This document shows positions 12,546-23,877 of a DNA stretch of 64,000 nucleotides, one piece after another; within the stretch, counting starts at the first letter, position 1; every line of letters begins with the position of its first letter. Source of the DNA: Symbiodinium natans (taxonomy: Eukaryota > Sar > Dinophyceae > Suessiales > Symbiodiniaceae); the NCBI GenBank assembly GCA_905221605.1, contig CAJNDS010002513.1, positions 62,001 through 126,000 of the forward strand. Reading direction: 5' to 3'. Made by a program: the position numbers and the translations under genes. Below the pieces are notes generated by a model. That model worked only from the letters and a program-made list of their open reading frames with translations. It searched no databases and was not told the DNA's origin.

Positions 12546-13149
12546 CTGGGTTGCAGTGAAATCCCGCAACTGCGGGAAGAAAGGGCACAAGAACCCACGT
12601 GCCGTTGGGAGACGTGCCAGATGGTTTGCCATCACTTTCTGTGCGACGGCCGTAGTTTTGGAGCAGCATCTTATCTTCATTGTGGAGGGTGACCTCAGGT
12701 CAGCTCGACTTAAAGCAACCAATGGCAACCAGGTGCTGCCACTTGTAGAAGCGTTGGCCTGAACACGTATCTGCACACAGCCACAAATCCATAGTCCGCT
12801 TCTTCAACCTTTAACCACTGTAAGCAGCGTACAGTAGCCACTGCAACCGTTCAGACCATCGTTAACTGCAATGTCTGGCTGCGGGATCCAGGTGTAGCGT
12901 ATTGCCCACACGCACGCGGCGTCCCGGAAGAATGTCCTGGAAAGCTTCTCGTCTCACACATACCTTACTACGTTCCAGAGACACCCGCCCAGAGTGTCCA
13001 TTATGCAGCCACAGCTGCGATTTAAAAATGCTGTCGACACAGGGATCACGCAATAGCAGTCTCCAATTATCCTGTACTGTCCTGGCTTTCAGTTCATGTC
13101 ACACACACGCTTACAACTTCTTAAACAATGCATGCATGAAGGGGTTAGC

Positions 13150-13868
13150 GGATGATTGGCGGGTTCAGGCCACCAACTCGACGAATTTTGCTTGTCATGG
13201 CTAGCAGTTTGTCTGTCGTACCCAACGGCCCCAGGAGCCTGAATTTCATGCACTTGTCCATGGAGGACCACGTATTTGAAGTCCTCTGCCTGCTCGCAAG
13301 CATAAGACGACTCTTGCAGCAAGTTGCACACCCTTGCGTTGAGTGCGGTAACCTTTTGCCATTCACTTGTGCATGGCATGCACCGGACCTTCCAGTTGCT
13401 CAGAGCATAGCTGGCACAGTACTTCTGGTAGCACTGTGCCCACACTTCCTTACATGTTGACGATGCACACTCGAACAGAGTCTCTAGTGATTCCTGGAAA
13501 CTCGTTTGTCAGCAATGCTGGCATGGCATGCAGGGCTGATGTGCATCCGTGGCTGCACGTGCAACGTTTAGTTGCCTGAGCATCAGCGGAGGCTCCTCGT
13601 AGTATACACCCTTGTTGTTGAAGTACTGGATGATCTCGTCAACAGGTGTGTCCGCGCGTATGTCGAACGTCTTCCCTTCAGCGACGAGCTCAACCAGAAT
13701 CTTCCGAACCTTTGCCCAGCTTTGTTCTCTGTGACTTTAACATGGGCCTGCAATGGCCTGCCCCAGTCCTTTGCTGTGCACTGCCTGAGAGCCCAGCGTA
13801 CTCCAGAGGAAACCACCTGCCTCTCTGGGCATGGAGTCCGTCCAGAAGCTTCCTTGGATTCTTAAGTT
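13150..13868 (-). CDS. Unrecognised multi-exon gene (at least three exons)
   Basis: Three exons join in frame. About 13758-13868 contains FWTDSMPREAGGFLWSTL then AVHSKGLGQ and ends at a GC donor. 13557-13709 reads VRKILVELVAEGKTFDIRAD then TPVDEIIQYFNNKGVYYEE and ends at a GC donor. 13150-13493 contains SLETLFECASSTCKEVWAQ and YQKYCASYALSNWKVRCMPC. The third exon is cysteine-rich (CASSTC, CYQKYC, CMPC), suggesting a secreted or disulfide-bonded protein. I do not recognise the family. The composition and clean phases make coding likely. The 3' end is unresolved; the open frame fades near 13150. Confidence 0.5.
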
Positions 13869-16299
13869 ATATTGAACTGTTGCCAAGGCAGAAGCCCAAC
13901 GGCATGGCCGTAGAGAGCTATGCACGGACGTGCGGGGCTCCTACGCTGGCTGATGCCACTGTGCAGTGCACTAAAGACGGTTCAACACCATCGGCTCCAG
14001 CAGAACTTTGGCGTGTCGGACTCATCTCACAAACGTCGGGTGTGTATTGACTAAGCTTGCTTTTCGGCTCAGCTTCGAGTGGTGGAAGGGCATCAGAGGC
14101 AGCACAATCCACTGTAGATGCAACCTGACGAGGAGCCACTCTTGCATTGCACACAAACTGGCCTGGGCCAAGTGTTTTTGTCCCTGCTCATGACAATTCA
14201 CCGCATCTCTACACTTAAGGGCCACCACACTCTGGGAGCAAGAGAAAACAGCGGGCGCTCGTCGGAGCAAGCTTCCGAATGTACGCTCTTCGCAGATTGA
14301 GAAGAGTTGTGGCTGAGGTGCTGGAATTGCGATGGTGGCGAGTTGAAACCACCTTGGCGCAAGGTGCAAGGTCTGCAAGAGGTACAAGAACAGCCTCTCG
14401 AGTTGGAAGGTTTCGAGGCAAGCGCCCCAAAAAATGAATAATTCGGGTTTCCATATGATACGACCAGTGTCATGATTGCAGATGCCACACAACATGGAGG
14501 AGACAACTGTGTTTCCACGACATCACACGTGTTGATCAGCCAGAACAACAAACTTTGCAGACCCAGATGCAAATGATGTTGTCTCTCACCATCTCTTTGG
14601 TAACATCTTCTCCTTGGCTACGTGAGTTTTGACTTCGCAGCCACTTGCGGGAAAGACCTGGCTTCACCGGCTGTCTAGCAGCCTGACGAACATGGCAGCT
14701 CAACTGGCTTCTGCCGTATTGCTTGATGACATTGAAGATCGGGTTCCACATGCTACAATGACAACAGTAACATGGTTTGGTTTCACCCTACTGCTATCCT
14801 TAAAAATAAGTTTCCGGCCGAGAATCTGTAAACGAACTTCCGCCACTGCTCGTCCTGGAAAAAGGACAGCGTGGCCTGCCAGGCCTCGCCCTCCATCTCA
14901 TCCAGGAGGCCTCACAGATGCCAAAATGCTGACAACCCTGTTCTTGAAAAAGTCATGCCCCCACCACTCCGCCCCGACGCCACCGCACCCGGCTAAAACC
15001 AAATGCGCCGCCCCTCTCTTCATCGACTTCATGGCTTGGTAGGTCAGGTACGGCATAGCTCGTGTAGAGGACTATGTCGAGGTTCACGGAACTGCCATAG
15101 CAGAGGTACAATTGCTGCCAAATGCAGCTGGTGTTCTGTATACGGTGCTGCGAAGCGCAGCTGGAGAAGTAGTAGCCATCAAAGACAGGGTTCCACTTTT
15201 GCGGTGGGTGTCCAAGCTGTACACCGTGTGGATGGCCGTGCGCAGATGCTGCGGTCCCCAACGCAGCTGGTGCTTGTACAATGGGAAGTGGTTGAGCGAA
15301 TCGAGCTATGGCCCGATTGGGTGCACAAAACTGCATGTTGACAAGATGCCGCGTAGCTTTCCCGGGGCAGGCAACATTCGAGAAAGAGCCCTGGGCCCTC
15401 CTTTTTTCTTTGTCCAACGACCGAGTCGCGCCGCAGAGCAGAAAGCAAAGTCACCCCCGAAGAGTGTCCCATCTGTTGGGCACGAAACCCTCCGTTGAAA
15501 CTTTCGTGATCCTTTCCCTGACTCCTCTTAGGTTTCTGGCAGGTTGACTTCCCTTCTCCCGCGCTCCATATCTGCTTCTTTTGGAGATGAGCCAGCCTCT
15601 CCCGAAGCACACTGCGGTGAGTGCTGGGCAGTTTGAGTGACACCTCTTGCTCCGAAACTATGGGACTTCCAACCACACTACTTCCTTTCCTTGCGGATGT
15701 TTTCCTAGGTGTAGGAAGCATCATCCCAAAAACAAAGGACCAAGTATGACCGCAAGCGTTCTACCCCTCACCATTCTCCCACCTCTTCCCGAAAAGGTCC
15801 CGTCTCTCTTCTTTCTGTCTATTGTACAGGACATTGTTGCAGCCCACGTCTCTGCCCGCCTAAAGCAGTGGTCGGGTCCCGAAGCAGCCATCTCCAGTCC
15901 TGCACTCTTCTTGAAGTCAAGCTCTGACTCGGCTCTGACTGCACTTGCCAAGCAGAGACCATGAGCCGACCTGGCAGTAGTGGCTCGTCAGGAGGGCGTT
16001 GAGATGGCAGGTGGACCTGTGCTGGACCAACAACGGTATTTCCAAGTGCCTCCGAGGCGCGCTCGCCGGACAGCTGTGCTCCATTGCTGTGTGGGTATAG
16101 TCTGGTGTTGTCTTGGTTGGCCTTGGCCCTGGCTTTACAGTAGCACCCTGAACCAATTTCGAAACTTTCGAAGTTCCAGAAGATCTCAGGTGACTGTCAA
16201 GTGTGGCCATGGGGCATTGCCAACAAGTCGTCAAAAACGATGACGTTGTCGGTTTGCCTGCTCAGGTTGTCCCAACTCAGCCATTGAAATTCTAAAACG
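13869..16299. other. Ambiguous open frames on both strands
   Basis: Around 15000-15420 both strands are open: plus has VQLLPNAAGVLYTVLRSAAG, minus has NLDIVLYTSYAVPDLPSHEV. No family decides between them. Confidence 0.35.
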
Positions 16300-16875
16300 G
16301 CCTGATTCGCCCAAAGCTTTCAAGGCGGAAAGTGGCATTTCCTTTCAAAAACGCAATAATCAAAATGAAGCTAAGGCGAATGATCGCATCTATCCGATAT
16401 AATATATCCAGCACAAAACGAGTATGCCTGCGGATGGAGATCATCAGAGGGAACTTCACGGTGCGCTCCACTCCGAAGATAAAGCCCATCATCACCTCGC
16501 ACGGTGCAAGCATGTGCAAGCCATCCGGGCGAAACGACGCTTCTTAACAGCCGAGCAACGTTCTCCGTCTGCGTGACAGGCACGTCGACGAGGCTGTGTC
16601 CGCAGCCTTGACAGCCCTGCGGCATGGAGATTCAATCCAATCTGTTGGGCACAAGCCCGCACTCACATGCACCCGATCTGACATCTTCGTGGTACCTGAA
16701 TCCTAAGATCCATGAGCCTTCTGATTGGAAGCGCATGGTCGACTGCACTTGCCACACACCTCGGGACACTTTCTCTGCAAAGGTCGGCTCAGAGTCAAGT
16801 GACCTTTCGGCACTTCAGACACCCACCTTCACGTCATTGTACATGTACTTTGCCAACCTCCAGCTGCCAGGGCCA
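16300..16875 (-). CDS. Putative orphan gene fragment
   Basis: Two exon-like blocks are fairly good: about 16827-16875 (WRLAKYMYNDVK, GT donor) and about 16650-16774 (KVSRGVWQVQSTMRFQSEGS then WILGFRYHEDV). Further down, 16300-16600 is open in two minus frames; one gives a hydrophobic GFIFGVERTVKFPLMISIRR, the other a polar GDDGLYLRSGAHREVPSDDL. I cannot tell which is used. No family is recognised. Confidence 0.3.
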
Positions 16876-17945
16876 GGGATCCGACCACAAACAACCAACC
16901 GTTCACGCCGTGTTGCGCCGGAGCTGGGAACTAGATTTGCCCACAATTAGACTAGATGGTATCATCTGATAGCTGGAGGCTTATGGAAAATTTTGGTCGC
17001 CGCAAAATGTTGCAGAGCGTTTTCGTTTCACTTGGCAGAGCTTTTGCAGAACACATTTGTCGAACAGGACCTGGCTCGTCAAAAGCTTCACCGTGCGTCT
17101 GGCATCTGGTGCCTACATCATCCTAAAAAAACACCATGTGCACCTCATGTCCTAATCCCGTCTATCCAAGGTGAGGGGAGACGCCTCAAGCGCAGCCTGG
17201 CATTGCTTTTACAGCACCTTCACGACCCAACTCTGCAACTCTGCGTGGGCGCAGTGTGTTGTTGGTATGCGCATGCTACTCTTTGTGCAGTGCCATGTCC
17301 TTGTGCTTCAGTCCCTTGGCTTGAACGAAACAATGAGAACAGAAAGCTTCAGTTTCTGCAATCCGTAGCGCATGAGAAAGTCATGGAGATCGGCGCACGT
17401 CAGCCCTCTGCGTTAACCTTCAAACACCCCATGCCGATGCATCCGATGCCCTGCTTCTCAGTCCAGCGGCTGTTCATTGGTGCGAGCCACGCTGTCGATT
17501 GCTCCTCCCACCTCCGTAGGATTTTGAGAACAGCCCTCCATTGGTCTGTCACATTTATCAAATCCAAAGGCCGCTACCGGTGGCTTCAGCATCTCGGTCG
17601 TGGAGCAAATGGCTGGGAAAGCACCGATGAACCTGCACGATGATATAGCAAGAGATGGCAATGATTCATGAGCTGTGGCTTCTTAAAATCTTACAACTTA
17701 TGGCAATGGGTCCGCGGAAGTTTCTGCCGAGATGCCCGGCGAGGTGACAGCCTCTGCTTCCTGGGATCGCTATCCTTGGTGCGCGAACCACTTTCCCAGA
17801 CATGACCCGGATAATGCTGCGCAGCCCAGGTGCCCATATTCAACAGGAGATCGGTCATCTTCTGTCCTTGGTGCGGGCACCCGTTGCCAACCACTTGAAG
17901 CACTGAGCTGAGCCACAACATAGCATCTGACATCTATGAACACTA

Positions 17946-18397
17946 ATCCCTTCCCCCCAATATTAAACGGGGGGGAGCCCCCCCCCCCCCCCCTTTAAAA
18001 ATTCGAAATGTGTTTTTAGTATTAGCGGGCATTGTTATCGAAATGTCATAATTCATTAGACTTCAGGGTTACTCAAATAGTCAACTTAAGACAGAGAGAC
18101 AGAGAGACAGAGAGAGGGGGAGAGCTAGGCTCACAGACAGCAGGCTCACAGGCAGCTGACAGACAGCTTCGTGCTGCCAAAAGACGGGCCTCTGATTAAA
18201 CCCTAAGCCCTAAACCCTGAACCCTAGACCCCCAACCCTAAACCCTCTGAGGGTTTTATTGGTGTTGAAGGATTTCTTGGAGGCCTGAACCACCCCCCTA
18301 ATTCGAAATGGGGTTTAAAAGGCGGCCTCGGTTTCGGCAGGATTTTCCGGAAAGTATTTTTAGTATTAGGGGTACCTTTAATAAAGGGGGAAGGGAT
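17946..18397. mobile_element. MITE-like element with TA target duplication (second type)
   Basis: Ends ATCCCTTCCCCC and GGGGGAAGGGAT form 12-bp inverted repeats flanked by TA (17944-17945, 18398-18399). The 452-bp body holds a poly-C tract, an AGAGACAG repeat, CCCTAAACCCTAA-type motifs and a repeated TTTTTAGTATTAG near each end. Confidence 0.8.
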
Positions 18398-18751
18398 TAT
18401 GAGCACTGCCATGCACCATGCCAGGCCTTGCGTTGATGTGCCAAATGCAGCTGGGAATCATCTCGTAGTCCTGTTTGGTATGTCTTGCCGTGCATGGGCA
18501 AGACATGCCGAAAAATCCTTGGACCGCAAAGGCTCACCGGGTCTCTGTAGCGCACTCAGACATTCTGCAGGCTGCATTGTCTCAAAAGTTAAAGGGCGCT
18601 CACTTGATCCAGTTCTTGCTGCGCTGGTATAGGGTAGGGGGTCAGGTGCCGGGGGGGCTGCGGCTCTCTGTCGCCGCACGAAGGAGTATAAAGTGCTGGC
18701 TCTTCCGCCAGCTTAGACTCCTGACACACCGTGTTCTCAGCACTTCCGTCG

Positions 18752-19386
18752 TCACGATCCTTCGGCCTCTCGAAGCAAAAGAGCGGTTCCATCCTCCTGC
18801 TGGTTTTGGCCTTCTTCGGGTCGTTTAATTTCCGCGATGTTGATCTTTGCAGCCTTCCAGCTGTCCAACTGGCAGTCCCTGGGTCAGTGTCAGTAGGTCC
18901 CACTTAAGATCTTGACCAGGAGCTCAGCCTCCTCCTCCTGAAGCCCGTGACCATGGTCGGTGCGCACCACGCGGCCAAACAAGGCATCGTCGAGGTGGGT
19001 CAGATCGAGACAATCCAGAATTGCCCATTCCTGGAAGGATATTTGAAAGGAGTTGCTGTTTCAGTGCTCCAATACAAACAGCACTGCGGAGGTTCTGCAA
19101 AGGAGTCCTGAACCCAGGTGTTGCTCTCCAACCAGGATCCAATTTCGAGCACTCGTAGCTCCTCCTTCTCAGCTCCTCAAAAAGCAGATTCAGGGAGAAT
19201 GTTTTTGATTTCTCTCTTAGATGCTCTTATGCTACCTTCGCTTTCAGTTTGGTCGTTTGGTGGAACGTTGCAGTCATGGCACCGCTAGCTCGTCCATCTG
19301 GCGTCGCTGCAATTGCGGCCTGTGCCCACGGCACGCCTTCTCGTGCCAGCGCGGAACCCAAACGACCAGCATAGCGCTCATCCAGC
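18752..19386 (-). CDS. Unrecognised multi-exon gene
   Basis: Exons: 19236-19386 (LDERYAGRLGSALAREGVPW then AQAAIAATPDGRASGAMT, ending at GT), an uncertain exon near 19100 (LRVLEIGSWLESNTWVQDSF), 18912-19030 (EWAILDCLDLTHLDDALFGR then VVRTDHGHGLQEEEAELLVK, ending at a GA donor) and 18752-18878 (DCQLDSWKAAKINIAEIKRP then EEGQNQQEDGTALLLRE). The GA intron joins VK to DCQ in phase. The protein looks soluble and acidic. I know no family with this pattern. Upstream of 19386 an open frame (DEPIPKVPQALAARNGGMW) would connect across only 14 nt. Confidence 0.5.
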
Positions 19387-19794
19387 CTGCACACGGCTAC
19401 TCAAAACCACCCGGCCACATGCCTCCATTCCTCGCAGCCAAAGCTTGGGGAACCTTGGGAATTGGTTCATCTCCCGTGCCTCCAGGGGCTGGTAAGCACC
19501 AAGCAGCTGGGAGCTTGTTGCAGCACACGGGCAAGGCGGCGCAACGGACCCGCCAACGCACGGCCACACGAGGAGGACCTTACACAACGCTCACGTGTAA
19601 CGCTTTGTGGTGTTTGTGTGTGGGCGTACACTGAGTCGAAGGGTGGTGGGCTGCATGGATTACAGTTACGGAGCTCTTACGAGCTCGGCTGGTTGAGTTC
19701 AAACTGTGACCTACAGATGGGCTTCTTGCGCGGGGCACTGAACATTTGTGCATGCTTTTGGGAAGAAACCGATTTGCACAGGCAGATTCGCACA

Positions 19795-20050
19795 CTTAAG
19801 CCCTAAACCCCAGCTCGAAAACCATAACCCTGAAGTGTAGAACCTTAGCCTTTTCCCCTACAAGCCCCCCCCCCCCCTAATGCCCTCTTCCAGACAAGCG
19901 GACAACCCTGAAAACCCTGAACTCCAAAAACCCACACCATCAAGCCTGAACACCTAACCCGTGAAGCAAAACCCCACTAAACCCTATGAAGCCTATACAG
20001 CCTAAAAACCCCTAAGTCCCTACGAGTCCCTTGCCCTGAACAACCCCAAA
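19795..20050. repeat. Interstitial CCCTAAA-like tract with poly-C
   Basis: Degenerate AAGCCCTAAACCCC, CCCTGAAAACCCTG and CCTAACCC words with a poly-C run near 19866. No gene seen. Confidence 0.7.
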
Positions 20051-20223
20051 CGTTGATAGCTGCAATTACCTGGGGGGTATAGGGGGCGCAGAGCTGCTAG
20101 TGATTGAACCGCCCCGGTGCTTAAATCACGAGTATTTGAATCACGACCAGTGCTTGAGGCGAGCTTTTACGACCCCGTGCAAACGTGAAGGCATGTTTGG
20201 CAACCACTTCATTAGTCATTACA

Positions 20224-21630
20224 CTAATGGAGGACTAGAAGCGCGGAAGGCTCGTCCAAGGTGTTCAACACGCCATCGACATTCAAAAACAAAGCTGCCG
20301 AAATCTTGGACTGCATGGCCACGATTTGTGCCTGTTCCTGCATCTTCCTCTGATGCCTACGCTGCATCTCTGGCCTGTCGCAGTCCCTGATGAAGTCATT
20401 GCTTGATGTTGGCTGGAAGGCGCGTGAAGGCTTCCACCGCTCCGTAAGCTCGGACTCGAAGTTGATTCGATCTTGATAGAACAGAGGCTCCCTTGGGTGG
20501 TACGCCTTCAGCTTGTATTTCTGATACACTTGTTGAAACATCTTGTCGCCGTGGTTGTACATGGGCAATGTGTGCTCCACCAAGAGCTCTGCCACCCTCT
20601 TCGTTACCTGATTCTTGATCTACACATCCAGCGATCTACACAAAGAAAGGCAAAGAGGACTCAAAAACACACCCACCAAAAGCCCAAAACCCACCCAAAG
20701 TTGAGGCGTCCCGGTCGCGAGGTAGGCGTGCCGACCCAAGGCCTCCACGGAGCGAAAAACATGGCCACCAGCATCAACAGCTTGTCGGGCCTCCCACGTG
20801 GCTTGCAGCATACACTTGCGCTACCGGGACTACCTTGTACCGTGTTTCACATGGCAGCATCTTCATGGGCTTCTTTTTGCCCACCTCCTTGCTTTCCCGC
20901 ACAAAGCCCAGGTGAAGCAAGTCGAAGTCAGCGGGCACTCTCCTCGGTTGAAGACGCCAGCATCCATGCCGCTACGATTCCGGGACCACAACATGCAGAA
21001 CAAAAAATGGCGAGGGCCAAATGGACTCTCAAACATACCAGCACACAGCGAACTATCTCAGAGTGAAATGTGTTGCTGAACTGTGCCTCGCTTCAAAAGG
21101 AACTCCCGCAACTCTGCGGCTGTCGTTGGATGCCCCGGCTCCAGGTCATCCTCGAAGATCAGAGCATAGGCTTTCCTTAGCTGCATGTTCCAGAAGTTTG
21201 TTTGAGTTTGGGGGGGCCCGGAAATGCACAAGATGTACCTCTGACCCCGGATCCCAAGGTCGCAAGAAAATTGCCGAGGGTCTCACTCTCCGAAAGAAAG
21301 CTCCGCAGGATGTTCAGGTGCCCAAGATGGCATGCCACCTTGCCCTGTGGCATGTACTCCACATCTTGCCAAATGACATCCAGATAGCTCTCCATGACAA
21401 CGCCAGTGGCGACCAGCTCATCTAAATCCATCCTGTACTTTGCGACATTAGGGAAGTCCTGACGCCAGCGAAATTGAACTGCAGCCAGGGCGCTCGCTCT
21501 TCTCTGGGCCAAGGACGAGCTCTGCATCGAAGCTCCAGCGCATCATATTCTGCTCGGCATGCTTTCGTCGAGAGGGTATGCAGAGTACGTAGACCTGCGT
21601 ATTGGAAAGAATGTCCTCGACGGAATGGAA
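20224..21630 (-). CDS. Glycosyltransferase family 25-like protein, multi-exon
   Basis: Likely sugar transferase of the GT25 fold (LPS/collagen galactosyltransferase type), expected in the secretory pathway. Exons: 21505-21630 (VYVLCIPSRRKHAEQNMMRW, the N-terminal motif), 21246-21458 (MPQGKVACHLGHLNILRS, the family G.vAC.lSH motif), 21095-21180 (YALIFEDDLEPGHP, the acidic metal-binding EDD), 20834-20942 (VPADFDLLHLGFVRE), 20695-20742 (ALGRHAYLATGTPQLW) and 20224-20619 (KLKAYHPREPLFYQDRINFE then S). The order and spacing of these motifs fit GT25. Donors are GA, GT, GA, GT, GT, all with AG acceptors. The true start lies upstream of 21630, because an in-frame stop precedes the first exon and no ATG opens it. 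The last exon runs into LFLNVDGVLNT, which resembles a HAD phosphatase motif with its first Asp replaced, so the final residues may include an unrecognised splice. Confidence 0.85.
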
Positions 21631-21982
21631 CAAACAGGGCTTGCCTCTTCATGCCGGCTCCCACCCTAACTATTATTCGCCTCGGCTTGCTGCTGAGAAG
21701 CGTTTGGAACAAGCAGACACGGATGCGGTCTCCTTCCCCCCAACCCATGCCAAATTTTGTGACACACACCCCCCCCTCGCCCTGTGAGACCCCCCCCCCC
21801 CCATCGCTTGGCCTACCAATTTGGGACCTGCCCTGGGACCCCCCTGGGAGCCCCCTGATCCTTTGTTGGGATCCCCCCTCCCTTTTTTTGAGGCCCTCTT
21901 TCCTCCTTTCCTGTGGGCCGGCCCGGCTGCCGAGGCGGCGCGCGCAAGCGACAATTGTTCGGAACAATGCCAGACTGTTCAA

Positions 21983-23753
21983 TTTCTACATGCTTTGGAG
22001 CGTGGGAGACAGAGAGAGAGCGAGAGCGAGAGGGAGAGAGACAGAGGCATACAGACATGTATATACACAAATATATCATATATCTATATATTTATATACT
22101 TATACATAACTTTTTAACATCTGGAGAAGTGGCACAGAGTCACAGGTATCGAGATAGAGGGACACAGGGGCAGGCGGTCCTGTGGAGCTTGCGGAGCTTC
22201 CTGCTTTCTGCCGCTGTCCCCTTGAATGCCAAGTGAAGACCACCTGCCCAAGGAAAGTATCACCGTGTTGGCTTTTTCTGGCTTGAGCTTCTGCGGGAAT
22301 CTACATGAGACCTCCCAAGCGCTTTCTAGGCATCCCTGACCTTCTGGGACCGAAACTTTTGGGAAAACTTCCAGGACCCTCCCAGCAGACCCTTTGGGTC
22401 GCCTGGGAACCCGACACCAGAGGACTTCTATGAGGTCAGAGGCGCGTAAAAGCTAGGGTTCTTGAAGGTGCTGCCGATTTGCACGGGTTTTCTGACTTTT
22501 CTGCAGCGTTGAAAAAACAACAAGAAAATTAGGACAGGTAGTTTTACAGAAGACGAACAATGATCGTTGACCTGAACTCCTTCATCCCAAAATGAGCTCA
22601 TTCGCAAAAAGAACAAATTCAAATTACTTTCACGGAACTTTCGGGGATCCATCGCGGTGCTGGTTTTCTGTCATCGGCCCAACTTTCAAGCCTGAACTTT
22701 CGAGGCTAACCAAGCGAATCCAAAACCATGAGCGCTGAAGGGCTTTTGGTTTGAGCCCGTAAACATACAAGGTGATGATGAGAGACCATTCCTGGAATGT
22801 GACAGCGGACTGGTGCCGAATCTAATCGGTATGAGTCCCGGTAAAAACGCCCCACGCGCTAGAATAAACCCTGATCACGCCGGGCCGAAGCGGTCGACTC
22901 GCAGCGTTTACAGCCATCGAAGTACTGCAAAGCCTCGGCATGTGCTCTGCATCTGCCGTGCGCCCCAAAGGCCCGACTCATTGGCGCAGCAATGCAGATC
23001 TCTGCTGTCTGTAATTAGTTGTTTCATGTGTTGCAGCTTTGTGTATCTGTGTTCATGGGGAAGCTTGTGGCATCTTGTGTCTGGGATCCCAAAGTTCGCT
23101 GGGCTGGCAGATGCGGCTCACAGATTGGCTTGCGCATGCAGCTCTTCGAGAAGAAAAACCTGCGGAATCTGCGGGAAAGCTATGAATGCAATTTTGGTTG
23201 TAGGCCACTGGGCCAACGGCCCGCAGCCGCTGTAGCTCAACTCTCAACTACAGTACCACTTGAGTGGCTGTGCCTGTCAAACGGCGCAACTTGAAATTTT
23301 TCAAGATGACAGAAGCTAAGCAAAAGTGAGCAACTGGGTGCAACCAAGAATCTCATTACCTGGCGACACACAAACGCTCGAGATGCACACGCATGGGGCG
23401 CGCACAGGCTCAGGCTTGAACTGTCTTGCGCTTCTGCTGCCAAGGCACACCGGCAGATATGCTTCCATCCATGCCTCAGGTCACATCAAAAGTAACGAAT
23501 CAGTTCATGTGGCGAGACCCGTCGACAGGCCAAGGAGGCAAACATATGCAAACCATGACATGTGACGGTCCAAACTGAGGCCGCAGCCATCATGCTCTAG
23601 CTTGCATGAACAAGCGTGAACATCTGTACTAAGCACCAAGCGCTTTGGAGCCATATGCAATGCAAGCCATCTGTTGCTCAAAGACACGGGTGAGTTGGGG
23701 TTCGCGAGGGAGTGCCAGGGCGCACCAAGACTTCCCATGTGTGTCAGGTGTGT
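21983..23753. other. No recognised gene
   Basis: GA-rich repeat at 22004-22045, a TA-rich stretch to 22110, then unique DNA without motifs. Confidence 0.4.
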
Positions 23754-23877
23754 TCATGAAGAATTGTCCCACAACAGGCGCATCAACTTCGGAAGTTGGT
23801 ATGGCACCGGCTGGCACAGCACAACATTCGCATGGCGCGACGATACCTCGTCAAACTTGTTCAGGAGCGACGTGGTC
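23754..23877 (-). CDS. Putative orphan exon
   Basis: An AG acceptor is followed by 40 codons, TTSLLNKFDEVSSRHANVVL then CQPVPYQLPKLMRLLWDN, to a stop at 23754. The composition is convincingly protein-like and the two other minus frames are poorer here. A possible continuation (SWCALALPREPQLTRVFEQQ) lies at 23640-23730. Function unknown. Confidence 0.4.

Larger units (their letters stand above)
9845..13149. other. No recognised gene
   Basis: Simple repeats and short ambiguous frames only; one plus-strand frame near 10082-10247 (EASATEQAIAAARLQ) is protein-like but isolated. Confidence 0.4.

Noticed and set aside
16993-17643. 216-codon plus-strand open frame
   Set aside because: It is long but has no ATG-led start, no motif, unbiased codons, and opposes the strand of every recognised gene. 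Chance in GC-rich DNA is likely.
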